DNA from: Malania oleifera
Lineage: Eukaryota; Streptophyta; Magnoliopsida; Santalales; Ximeniaceae
Assembly: GCF_029873635.1 (NCBI RefSeq)
Contig: NC_080424.1
Location: 613,501 to 677,500, forward strand
Length of the DNA: 64,000 nucleotides
Direction: 5' to 3'
This document shows positions 12,601 through 25,100 of this stretch, one piece after another. How positions within the stretch are numbered: the first letter of the stretch is position 1; every line of letters starts with the position of its first letter. The notes beneath the pieces are model-generated. The model saw only the letters and a program-made list of their open reading frames with translations. It was not told the origin of the DNA and did not search any database. The position numbers and the translations under genes were made by a program.

Positions 12601-15600
12601 AAACCGATACTTTAACTGGCAAAAATAATGGAAATTCTAGGCTACCTATACAAGGCATACCTGATTCAAAAACAGGGAGAGAAGTACTATCAAATATTCC
12701 CTCATCTGAGCTTCGTGTTTATACTAGAAGAAGAAATCATCAGAAAAATAGAGCTCTTTCTTCAAATCCAGAGCAAGGCCAATCATCATCACCTACACAA
12801 GTATGTCGTCCTTCACATACTCCAGGTACTTTTTCTTCTCTTGGTCCTTGTTTTGATAGTTCTTTTGATCTTGACCTACCCATTGCCCTTAGGAAAGGAG
12901 TTAGAACCTGTATCACACATCCTATTTCCAACCATCTATCCTATCATAGACTCTCTGATTCTCATAAGGCCTTTACTTCAAATGTTTCTCATCTGTTTAT
13001 TTTAAAAACCATTCAGAAAGCACTAGATCACCCGGAATGGAGATTGGCTGTTCAAGAAGAGATGGATGCACTAATTGCTAACGATACTTGGGAAATTGGT
13101 GACCTATCGGAGGGGAAGAAGATTGTTGGCTATAAATGGGTATTTATAGTAAAATTCAAGGCTGATGGAGTATAGAAAGGTACAAAGCAAGACTTGTGGC
13201 GAAGGGGTTCACTCAAGCATATGAAATTGACTACTAGGAAACATTTGCTCCTATAGCCAAGATGAACTCAATTTGTGTGTTGCTCTCTATAGCAGTTCAC
13301 TCTAACTGGCTCTTATATCAACTAGATGTGAAGAATGCCTTCTTAAATGGAGACATAGAGGAGGAAGTCTTTATGGGTCTACCACCAGGATTTGAAGGGA
13401 AAGGTGGCAAAGGCAAGGTGTGCAAATTGAGGAAATCATTGTATGGACTCATACAATCTCCTAAAGCTTGGTTTGAACGCTTTGGGAAGGTAGTAAAGAG
13501 TCATGGCTATAGCCAAGGTCAAGCCGATCATACTATGTTCTGTAGACACACGAGTGAAGGTGAAATGACTATCCTTATTGTCTATGTAAATGATATAATT
13601 CTGACAGGTGATGATAGCAATGAGCTAGAGAGGTTAAAGAAGATCCTTGCTCAGGAATTTGAGATCAAAGACTTAGGCAACTTGAAGTATTTTCTTGGTA
13701 TGGAACTTGCAAGTTCAAAGAAAGGAATTTTTGTTTCCCAACGCAAGTATGTGCTTGATTTACTTGGAGAAATAGGTTTGCTAGGGTGCAAAGCAGCAGA
13801 AACACCTATAGAGCCGAACATAAAACTCCAACTAGTTAAGGCTGAAGAAGTGATCAACAGAGAGCAATACCAAAGATTGGTAGGGAAACTCCTTTATCTC
13901 TCTCATACACGTCCTAACATAGCCTTTGCAACAAGCATGGTAAGTCAATTTATGCACTCACTAGGACCTGAGCATTTTGATGCTGTGTACATGATTCTAA
14001 GGTACCTAAAAGGGACTCTAGGTAAAGGTTTATAGAACATGGGAATTTACAGGTTGAAGTATACACTGATGCAGATTGGGTTGGAAGTATCATTGATAGA
14101 AGATAAACTTCTGGCTATTGCAGCTGTGTTGGAGGAAACCTAGTAACATGGCGCAGCAAGAAATAAAATGTGGTGACAAGGAGTAGTGCAGAGGCAGAAT
14201 TTAGGGTTGTTGCTCATGGAATTTGTGAAGCACTATGGATCAAAAGGTTGCTGGAAGAATTAAAGATTACTAATTCAGTACCAATGAAACTGTATTATGA
14301 CAATAAAGCTGCAATAGCTATCGCTCACAATCCAGTTCTTCATGATAGAACTAGACATGTGGAGGTAGATAAGCATTTTGTCAAAGAGAAAATAGATGAG
14401 GGAGTAATCTGTCTGCCATATGTCTCAACAATTGAGAAAGTAGCAGACATACTGACAAAGGGACTGCTGAGGAAACAATTTGAAAACTTCATTAGCAAGC
14501 TGGCCATGGAAGATATCTTCAAGCTAGCTTGAGGGGGAGTGTTGGAAAGTTTCAAATCCGTTTAGTCAACTTTCCTATTTTTCTAGGAGAATCTTGGCTG
14601 TAAATGTGTGATTATCCTATAATATTTTGTTTCCTTAGAAGTTAGCATCTTTGGTTCTTTCCTTCTATTCTTCTGCTGTACATCTATTTATACATACCTG
14701 TACCTATGTTACAATTAATGAGAATTATTTCCAAAGGAAGCTATCTCATTCTAGAATTATCAATCCTAAAGATTTGTATTTTGGTATGGAATTGGGTTTG
14801 AATCATAGTGTTGAAGTTTTTGAAGATTTGCCCAACCTCTGATTTTTCTTTCATGAGAACCACCCCAAGTGATCCTAGTGTGATCATCTACAAATAAAAT
14901 AAACTAGCGAGTCCCAGTATTACTTTTGATACGTGAAGGTCCCCAGACATCACTATGGATCATTGAGAATGGGTGGGATTTTTTATATTGTTGAATTGAA
15001 CAAGGGTTACGGGCATGTTTAGCGAATTGACAAACTTCACACTAAAAATCTATTGGATGTTTATTGCTGAATAATGAGGGAATAAGTTTTTGAAGGTACA
15101 CGAAATTTGGATGACCTAGTCTAGAGTGCCATAACATAACTGCACTATCATTATTGAAACGAGAAATAGAAAAAGAAATTTTGGTAGACTGATTGTTTGC
15201 CTTGTCCGAATCTTCCTTGTGAGTTTGTTGTTTCGGAAGATCACCAACCTTGAGGATATAGAGCCTTGAGCACATCTTAGCATTGCCAATCGTCTTCCCC
15301 GAATTCAAGCCCTGAAATTCACACGAATTAGGGAAGAATTTAATAACACAGTTAAGCTCTTGAGTGAGTTGCTAATAGAAAGTAAATTGCAATCTAAGTT
15401 TGGGACTAAGAAGATGGAGTTTAGGGTGACGTTCTTTGATATAACCACATAACCTGTTCCTGTTACTCTTGAGAGAGACCCATCTGCAATTCTGACAGAA
15501 AAATTTTCATGACATGGACTATAAGTATTAAAAATCCTTGCATCTACAGTTATGTGATTGGAGGCTCCTGAATCCACAATCCACGGGCTGATTTTCTCTC

Positions 15601-18600
15601 TTGTTGCACTGAGAGCATTTAAAAAATTACCTTTATGAGCCAAGGATCCGGTTCCAATGACTAAGGTATTGGAGGATTGTTGCTGGTTGATCAATTTTTG
15701 CAAAAAGTTCCATTTGTTCTTTGCTGAATAGACTCTATTCTGGCTGTGTGTGGTTCTCGTCATAGGAGGCCAGATGTCCACGACTTTCTTTGTTGTTGAA
15801 TGGACGTGAGGGCTTCCAATCGGCGGGTTTTCCATGAATCTTCCAGCAGGTCTCCTTGGTGTGACCTGTCTTCCAGTAGTGATTGCACCAAGGTCTTCCT
15901 TTTTTCGTTTGTCATTAAGTTGATAAGCCATGACATCGCCATGTTGTTCTTTGACTTCCATGTTCTGTACTTCGGATCTTCTTTGCTTGGTGGGGCTGCT
16001 ACTCCGGTGAGGTAGTCGTCTCTTCCCTTTCTGCAAATGAACATCATTACTGATTGTGACCACTGAAGATAATTCTATCCATTGAGGTTGTGCCCTGTAA
16101 TGGGCAGAAGATTGCCATCTGATCCTCCATTGCCGCGCCATTGTCATCTCATATTTTGTCATCTGTCTACGGTTCAGAGGTGGCTTTGATACCATGTTGG
16201 TTTTAGAGAAGAAAATAATTCTCTTATTATTATTTTTTTTTAATGATAGACGTACAACCTGTATATAATGGAAGGAAGAAAAAATCCTTTCACTATATTT
16301 AGTAACAAGATACTAATTACCACAAAATCAGGAAATTATAGGAAACTACAAAATAGGAAACAAACTAATAGAGATGTCAGGAATTTTCCATAATCTCTTT
16401 ATTCCTAAAGTAACGTAGTCAACTAACAATAAAATCAGAATTGCTGCAGTGGTATCCCTGAAATCAGGGATCGGGTATTTCCACAAACGGAGAGCTATAA
16501 CATTATAAAATTCTCTCTCTCTCTCATTTTTTACTAAGTTGTATTGGCCTTCAATTAGAGTCTACATATTTGATTATTGATTAAGATATGTAGACTAAAC
16601 CTTCTGGATTGCAAATTGTTAAACAGGGAATGTTTTACTCTTTATGGATGCTGGAAAGATTGATAAAATATAAATAAAAGGAACTTGGAGTTTAAACCTT
16701 TTGGCTGTGTGTAGATGCATGAGATTGAACCGATTCATGTTCAATTAGGTTTTTCAACAGCTAAACTAAGCATTTTCTTTTAGATTTTTTTTTGCTAACG
16801 TTATTTGCGGTTCTATTGGTTGCCAATTTCCTTTTCACTTTTGGATTTAGAAAGCTAGGACTCCTTCCAAGAGCATGGCTTTTATTTGGTCTAGGCACTT
16901 AACAGGACAAACATCAATAATTTACTTTAGGTTAGAAGACCCGTTAAAACTTTTGTTTCAAGGTGTTTGTGTTTTGTGTTTCCAAAAGTGAAACGAATGC
17001 ATATACTTTCGCATTGTTCTTTCTGAGTGCACATTTAGAGCAGACCTTTTGGTTTTTGGATTAAAATGGGTGTGTCCTTCCTCTGGAGTGTTTTTTCTTG
17101 ATAAGTTTAAAGACTTTGGAGGATGAAAAATAGACTTGTTCTACTTTTTCCATTATATGGTGTATTTGCTCATGACTCAACTTTAGAATCCTTAGTGTAA
17201 TAGTGGCTATTGTTAAGTCTTTCGCTTTGATGTGGAGTAGGTTTTATTTATTTATTTATTTTTTTTAAGCTTTACTTTGGAGTTTGGTTTACGACATTTG
17301 ATTTGTTCAGGGAATTGTGATAGGCTGATGTGCAATGTGATTTGAGGGCTTTTTAATTTTAATAATTTGTTTTTTTCTTTATTGAGGATTTCTTGTCGTA
17401 CAATTCTTGTACACTTCTCTTGCCTTATAATATTTCCTATTTTATCAAGAAAAAAAAAACTTCGGTAGAAACAAAAATTGGTGTCATATAGGGTGCAACA
17501 CTGCAACAATGCATGACCTAGTAATAAGTGGTGGATCACATAAGGCACTCTGTGTGTGTGCTCACATTTTTGATGTGTTGTTATTTCCTTTGTGTGGATA
17601 GTTTTATTTTTGATAATGAAAGAAGCTATTTTGTATAGAAAGAAGACATGGTGTACATGTGGGGACGAGGAGTCCACCAAATAACATCAAAAGACCATTC
17701 AAGAAAGAAGGAAAAAGAAAGAAAGCAAAAAACCTAAGATCACAAAATAAAACAAGGCAAAATGAAAGAAAGGAAAGGAAAGAAAGAAAGGAATGGATCT
17801 ATTCTGGGAAGGACTGACCATACCTAGAATAGGGGGAGTGGTGAGAGATTTCAATGCTGGAATTCTGGGCTTCGCCAACATAATGGGCGTAATTACAGGG
17901 GAAGGTTCTTTCAGCACTGGAATTATCATCAAAGCAATGAGCATGATTACAAGGGAAGATCCTTTCGGGGCAAGTTTGGTGTCATTAGAAGGGATGAAGG
18001 TATTAAATGTACAAATAGGAATAGGGCTGGCCTAACTTTAATTGGTCCATAGAGAATAACTTCAGTGGGCCTAAACCAGCAAAATTTAGGTCCAATAATG
18101 GGGGGCAACTTACTGCCGAGTGCTAAAAATATGAATAGAAGATATGAGTTCTTTTAAGGTCATATGGATATTAACAGACCCCAACTTTGTATGGTTGGGA
18201 GGTATTCAAGCTTTTGTAGACTTAAGTTGACTGGAGCCCTCCTTTCACATGAACATTTTTTTTGGGCCTAAAAAAGTGAGAAGGAAAGGAGATCAATAGT
18301 TCAATTTGAAGGAATTACAAAATGATGAAGAATACAAAGGGGAACAAGAGGGATGAGGGAGAACTAGAAATGCAACAAAAGAGGTGCTTGACAGCAAGCT
18401 GGAAGAGGCTTTTCGACTGTGCCTGAGAGAATAGGTAAACAGCCAATAGTCTTGAAAAGTCTGTCGAAAGTATGAACAAGTGAAGGTGAAGATGGGAGTG
18501 GAAGGTTTTCCTGACAAGGAAAAAGGATTAGAGGTTATGGACTCATGGAATTAGAAGGACTCCTTCATTAGTAGATCTATCCTGGGTTTGGGTTTGAGAA

Positions 18601-19292
18601 TCAAACTTTCGGATGTTGCTAGGAATTAGAAGGAATCAGCCTATCCATAGTTACTAAAGATTTTCATTCCCTGAAAAAATCCAAACCTTCTATACCCCTT
18701 TTAAATGTCACTCCTTCAAATAAAGATTTGGAGAGCAACGATTCGAAGCGAGCATGGGGAGCATTGCAACTATTGTAGGTAACCATTCTAATTTTTCCTA
18801 TATTAGCTCTGATGTTCTGAAGTGCCATAAGGAGTTAGAATCTGAGGGAAACCAAAATATTGTTGATCTATTGGGGGATGAGAAAGAAAACCAAGTTGCC
18901 CAAGAACGTCTTGATAATTTGGGTTTTTCCTTGACAACTCCCTATGAGGATTTGGTCAGGCTTAAGAAGGAGGGGATATGGGAGAGGGAAAAAGCAAATA
19001 AGTTGAGTAGAGAATTAGTTAGGTTAGCGACCTCAGTGAACTATGAGAAAAGGGGTAGAGGCTTGGGGTTGACAGTGTTACAAAATGAAGATTTTATTTT
19101 GGAATGTTAAGAGGTGTAGGGGGGGTGTTAGATAAGAGAAGAGTTGTTAGAGACTTGGTGAATAAAGTGAACTTTGATATCTTGTTTTTACAAGATTCTA
19201 AACTAGGTGAGGTTGTTTCCTTTGTTTTTAGGATTATTTGGGATCCAAGTTTTAAGGATTGGGCATCTTTTCCCTCCTCAAAGGCTTTTTTT

Positions 19293-19323
<31 letters not shown>

Positions 19324-22128
19324 GGGCGCATATTGTGGCTTGGAGTACTGGAGTTATATCTTGTAAGGATTTTGTTTTAGGTTCCTTCTCTTTGTTTGTA
19401 CTACTTGAGATCAAGGGGGTTAGGGATTGGTGGTTTAATTATGTTTATGGTCCTATAACACACTCCTAGAGGAGTGGATTTTTTGAAGAGCTGGCTACCT
19501 TGTATGGGCTTTAAAGTCCTTGCCAAGTGGTAGGGGGTGATTTCAATGTTATCAGAACTTCTAGGGAGAAGTTAAGGGGATCAAGGGTGACGGGTAGTAT
19601 AAGATCTTTTGACTCTTTCATTAGGGATAGTGGATTGAGAGATGTCCCTTTGAATAATGGTAGTTTCAACTAGATGACTAGTGAGGATAGACGAGCATCG
19701 CTTTGTATTAATATATTTCTTTTTTGTGATGCTCGAGAAGATTTATATTCGAATATTGTGATGCTAGTTAAACCTACGTCTAATCATTGCCTAATATTCT
19801 TGGATTCTAATTCTATTTTGTGTGGCGACATCTTTTATGTGACTTTCTCACCTTTTTTTGTGATAATATTGAAACTTGGTGGAAAAAGTGTTCTGTTCAG
19901 GGGTGGGAGGGTTTTAAACTTATGAGGAAGTTGAATTTTCTCAAATGTAAGCTTAAGAGATGGAATAAAGAAGTGCTTGGGGATATTAAGGAGATAAAAG
20001 AGCAATATTTTGAAGGAGATAATAATTTGGATAGATTGGAGGAGTGTTTCCTTTTGAGGGAGGAAGATAGGAAGAAAAGAGTTTGCCGTAATGATGTTCT
20101 TGAAGTGCTTTAATTGAGGGAAGAGAGAAGTTGGCGGCAAAAGTCGAGGGTTTTAGTTGGGCTAGAGAGGGGGATTGTAATTCTAGGTATTTTCACAAGG
20201 TGGCCGTTGGGAGGAGGAGGAAAAGTCTTATTAAGGAGTTAGAGGTAGAGGTAGGGAGGGTGGTGGGAGATAATAAGCAAATTAGGGAAGGGATCATTGA
20301 TTTTTTTTAAAGGTTTGTATACTGATGAGTGCACGAATAGGTTAATGGCGGATTGGTTAAATTGGAGCCAATTGGGGTTGAGGAAGCTAAGTGGTTAAGG
20401 AGACCTTTTGATTTGGATGAAGTTAGAGGGCAGCATTTTGATATGGATAGAGATAAAGCACCAGGTTTTGATGGCTTTACAATGGCTTTCTTTCAAGGTA
20501 TACAGGAAGTGGTGAAATAGGACATTATGAGGTTGTTTGAGGAGTTTAATAGGGGAGGAGTTGTGTGTAAGAGCATCAAATCTACTTTCATTGCTTTTAT
20601 CCCGAAAAAGAATAGGTCCAGGAGGGTGAAGGATTTTAAGCCTATTAGTTTGGTTACTAGTGTTTATAAGGTGTTCTCTAAGGTTTTTCTGAGGAGGTTG
20701 AGAGAGGTGTTAGGGGATACTGTGTCTTTGGCCCAATTTTCCTTTTTGTTAAAGATAGACAAATCTTAGATCCATTTTTGGTAGCAAATAAGGTGGTAAA
20801 GGATGTAAGGAGGAGAGACAAAAAGGTATTGGTTTTTAAATTGGATTTTGAAAAAGCATATGACATGGTCAATTGGGATTTTCTTGGAGAAAGTTATGTA
20901 GAAAAATGGTTTTGGCAATCTTTGGTGCAAGTGGATAACACATTGTCTCAGCTCTATTAATATGTCAGTGATTGTTAATTGTAGGAATTGGTTTGGTGTT
21001 TCAAGAGGGTTAACGCAAGGAAACCCTTAATCCCCTTTCTTGTTTACTTTGGTTGTAGATGTTCTTAGCAAGATGATTTCTCGTGCCCAGGACTTGGGGG
21101 TTATTAGTGGTGAGGGGAGGGGGGGGGGGGGGAGGTGTCTTATCTTCAGTTTGCTAACGATACTATCTTTTTCCTTGAGAATAATGCTGTGAAATTCTGG
21201 AAGGTTATTACTTTGCTTAAATTTTTTTAGAAAATCTCAAGGCTGAAGATAAATTTGTCTGAGTGGTGTAGCTGGTATTAATTTGAGTAGTATGGAGCTT
21301 GAGATTTTAGATCTTTAGCAGGTTGTGAGTCTTTGGCTTGGCCTTTGTCTTATTTTGGATTTCCTTTTGGTGTTAACCCTTTATTGGAAGTTTTTGGGAC
21401 CTAGTGATTGAGAGGCTGGGGAAAAGGTTAGAGGGGTGGCAGAGGGCTTGTCTTTTGCTTGGAGGTAAAATCACTCTCATTAGTGCCTATTTAGCTCTAT
21501 CCCTATTTATTTTCTGTCCCTTATCAAAATTCCCTCTAGGGTGGTTGGGAAGTTGGAGAAGATTATGAGAGATTTTTTGTGGTCAGGTGTTGGTGAGAGT
21601 AAGAGAGACCATTTAGTTAGTTGGGATGTTGTTAAGAGGCCTCAGTTAGAGGGCGGTTTGGATCTTGTAATGTGGTTTCTAAAGCATATCCTTAATAGAG
21701 AAATGGTTATGGAGGTTTCCCTTAGAATCTAATTCCCTATGGCACATGGTATTAAAGAGTAAATAAGAAATACATAAGAATAGATGTGATTCCAAAGAGA
21801 GTGGTAATGTCACTCATGCGACTCCTTGGAAGTTTGTTTTCCTGTTTGCTAGTATTTTCTTTCCTCTCACTTGTTTTAAAACAGGTAATGGGGATAAAAT
21901 TCAATTTCGGGGACATTTGGGTTGGTGAATCTTCATTGGAGCTGTTGGTGCCTTGTCTATTTAGGCTTTCCACTGTTCACAATGCACCAATTTCAGCTTT
22001 TTATTCTTTTGAGTGTGGCTCTCTTTCTTGGGATTTTCATTTTTTTAGAAGTCTCAATGAAAGAGAGGTTGGTGAGTTCACTCTTTTATTGGGTGTGCTG
22101 GATTCTTTCTTGCCTAATTCGTGCGCCC

Positions 22129-22159
<31 letters not shown>

Positions 22160-25100
22160 GCTCTGGATTGGGGATGCTTCAGGGTCTTTCTCTTCAAAAT
22201 CTTTCTTTTCTAATCTCATAAAATCCACAAATCCTAGCCCTTTCCTCTTACATAAAGCTGTTTGGAAAGCAAAGATTCCTTTTAACATCCAAGTCTTCAT
22301 TTGGACCTTAATTCTTAACATGATCAACAAAATGACATGGTACAAAAAAACAGCCTGTCCAAATATTTGCATGTTGTGCAATATGCCTGATAAGACTATT
22401 AGTCATTTGTTCATTCATTGTAAGGTAGAAAGCTGCATGTTGAACAATTTGTTTTCATACTCTGGTGAGTATTGGATGGTTCCAGCTAAAATTCAGGATT
22501 TTTTGAAAGTGAAGTTGTTTTGGGGTTTCAGGATGAAGGAGATAGGATATTTTGGGACTGCGCTGTTTTTACAATCTTGTGGTTGCTTTGGCTGGAAAGG
22601 AATGCTATAATTTTTAAAGTTCAAATGACTTCTCCAAGATTTCTTTGGGAGAAAGTTGTTTTTCTTGCTTCTTTTTGAGCTCACTCTTTTGGGGTTTTTG
22701 AGGGTCTTCTGCTGTCCGACATTCAAAGGGATTGGAAAGCAGCTTTGATGAAATTTGTTAAATTTTCCCATTTTTTTTCTTTTGTGCTTTTTTATTGGGG
22801 GATTTCTTATCCTCTTTTTATTGTAAATATGTTTTCTTTTTAATAGATTTGTTTATTATCTAAAAATAAAATTAACGAAGGAAACCCCTTTTCAAACCCT
22901 TCCCATCATAATTTACCAAGCTCTTCATATTCGCTAATTCTCTTTGGTCCTTCATCTTTTAACTTAAGCCACCATCTGATCGCACTTCATTTCCTCTAAA
23001 ATAGTCAACTTTAAATCCATTTTATCCAAAAGATCTTGAGCTGAGGAATCTCCTCCACGGGTGTAGGCAAAATTCCATCCCTGCACTGTATATCATTAAC
23101 CAGCCCATCATTTTAAAAAATAGACACTCCCTCCAAACCTTCCAGCAGGGGAGGATGAACATAAGATAAATCCCATAAATTTCAGAACCAGGTCTGAACC
23201 TAGCACAACCTGCTGCTATACCATCACACCATGTAAGTCACTACATAAGCTATCATACTGCCACATAAAAAATGGGCACTTGGCAAACAAATTTTTCAGA
23301 CAGAGCCTAACACTCCAAATCTGTCCCTTCACTTTGTTTCTCGTTTGTGCAAGAAATCAACGTTGTTGATTACATCTTTTGTCAATTCTTGGTTTGAGAA
23401 ATGGATAGACGGAGCCTAACACTCCAAATCTGTCCCTTCACTTTGTTTCTCGTTCGTGTGAGAAATCAACATTGTTGAATACATCTTTTTTCAATTCTTG
23501 GTTTGATAAATGGATGATTGCTCATCAATCACCATTCCTTTGTTGATCATTCGAGAGAGAGATCAACATTAGTGAGCTCTTGCTTTCATCTATTGTTGCT
23601 AGGGAAATTGACGATTGCCCACAGCCATTTTTCACCACCATTTTCAAACAAAGTTTGTGGCGTCAGTTAAGCACCCAGCTTTTGAAGAATCTAAGTTCAT
23701 TGCTAGCAGTTTCTACTCCTCCCGCACTTCAAAATATGAGGTTGAATTTTTTTCAACTGGAGGAGATCTGATGCAAAACAGGAAGTTTAACAATGGATGG
23801 CTTTGCAGTCTGATTTAGACAAAGTTGGTTGAGGAATTGTTGGATCCTAGGCCACGTAGATTTAAGATTAATTAGTTTGGTTTATTTTACTTGGTATTTG
23901 GGAGTTTGCTTTTAGTTTTTATGTTTTGGAGGTTTTTAGTTAATTAATCAGGGTTTTGTTTTTTAATTTTCTTTAATTTTAGTTCTCTCATATTAGTAGT
24001 TTGTATTAGTGTAAGGAGGTTGGCTATTACCCAATAAAATGAAGTAATTGTGTGTCATTCTATTGTTCATAACCTTCTTCCTCTTGGTGGGGTGTTTGGT
24101 AGCAAGGAATACTCATATATTCAAGGGGAAGATGACTTCATGGTCTTTGGTTTTGGATAAGATTCAATATTTAGCTTCACTATGGGCTGTTGCTGCTGGC
24201 TGTTTCAAGGGATTGTCATTTGAGGATGTTCAGCGAGATTGGGCTGCTGTTTTGCATTTATATTTTGTTTTTCTGTTTTTTCTCTTGTTCTTCAGTCTTT
24301 GGATTCTTATTTTGTTCGTTTAACAAAATTTCCAGAGGCAATTTGTGGACGCATCAAGAAAATGTTCTTGTGGATTATGTAGGCTATTGTTTTGATGCTT
24401 GGGGGGTGCTCTTGGAACCTTTGGTTTGATATTGTGTATTGTTGGTACTAATCTCAGTTTCTATTGGAGCAATAATATGCTATTCCTTTGTTTAATAATT
24501 AAAATTTGCTGGCAAATATTAAAATTTTGTTTATCTAAACAAGAAAATTTTAATTTTGGCAGGGTAGAATAGAATTGGCATCTATTTTGGAGTTCCATAA
24601 TGCTGATACATTGATTTTAGTTGTCTGAAAAGCCACCATGATTTTTCTTCCTTTCTATATACTCGGTTCTTGGGTCACTTCTTGCAATACATAAAATTGA
24701 CTTACAAATGAACTTGACAAAATTCCAACTATTTTAAACTGGAGTAAAGTGTAATTTATCAAATAAATATGTCACTAGTTTATTTGGTAACAAATATGAT
24801 CACTTGCCTTCTGAAAGTGTGTCATAATTCTAAATTGCTAAAAAATTCCAAATGTATGGTATTATAGGATAACAACTTAATTTTACTCACTGATTGATTT
24901 TATGTTTATTTTGATTTTATTTTGTTTTACTATTAGTTAACTTCACCTGACAGATGCATCTTTTTCCTTCTGAGTACTCTTTGTATTGGGTACCTCGCTA
25001 TTCAAGTAGGTAGATCTTGTATGGATTTGTAGGAAGGGGTGCTCCTAGGTGTGTGTAAGGGTTGTGTTTCCAATTTGCAGCTTGCTTCTCTTATGGGTTT

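Larger units (their letters stand above)
9722..14755 (+). mobile_element. Complete but decayed Ty1/copia element inserted in another copia element
   Basis: The LTRs are 9722-9952 and 14540-14755. A 5-bp target duplication ATTAT (9717-9721 and 14756-14760) fixes both ends exactly. The primer site TGGTATTAGAGC starts at 9953 and the polypurine tract GAGGGGGAG at 14531-14539. The internal order is gag, CCHC, protease, pre-integrase, integrase, RT, RNase H, all plus strand. The LTRs differ by many substitutions and by a 15-bp duplication in the 5' LTR, so the insertion is not recent. Ends are TG..GA rather than TG..CA. Stops and three altered catalytic residues mark it as dead. Confidence 0.92.
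6982..16485 (-). mobile_element. Ty1/copia LTR retrotransposon, minus strand, interrupted by a second copia element
   Basis: LTRs lie at 6982-7238 (3') and 16195-16485 (5'). On the minus strand the LTR begins TGTGGAAATACCCG and ends ..CCAACA. A primer site TGGTATCAAAGC lies next to the 5' LTR (16193-16182), and a polypurine tract GAGGGGGAGGAG directly precedes the 3' LTR (about 7250-7239). Minus-strand domains in order: gag (partly deleted), CCHC remnant, protease [10 protein letters not shown], pre-integrase, integrase split by the insertion at 9722-14755, RT with YTDD, RNase H. The order PR-IN-RT-RH is copia. Frameshifts and stops interrupt all domains. Flanking target duplications are not clear (TAAAC on the left, AACGG on the right). 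Confidence 0.85.
17790..22870 (+). mobile_element. Degenerate L1-type LINE
   Basis: From left to right: a probable ORF1 region ending near 19110, an APE-type endonuclease (19088-19800), reverse transcriptase (about 20400-21300), a zf-RVT domain (about 22200-22450) and the C-terminal WLERNAIIF..tail (22590-22760), then a T-rich 3' end. All parts are plus strand and frameshifted. It contains three long G runs at 19303-19326, 21119-21132 and 22130-22158. The left limit is inferred and uncertain. Confidence 0.8.

Noticed and set aside
17252-17680. Minus-strand open frame of 142 codons
   Set aside because: Low-complexity AT-rich sequence with no recognisable domain and no splice or start context.
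22037-22381. Minus-strand open frame with a poly-Pro run
   Set aside because: The Pro run is the reverse reading of a 29-G homopolymer inside an L1 relic.
23300-23518. CRISPR-like or satellite repeat
   Set aside because: Only two long units in direct contact without spacers; plant nuclear context.
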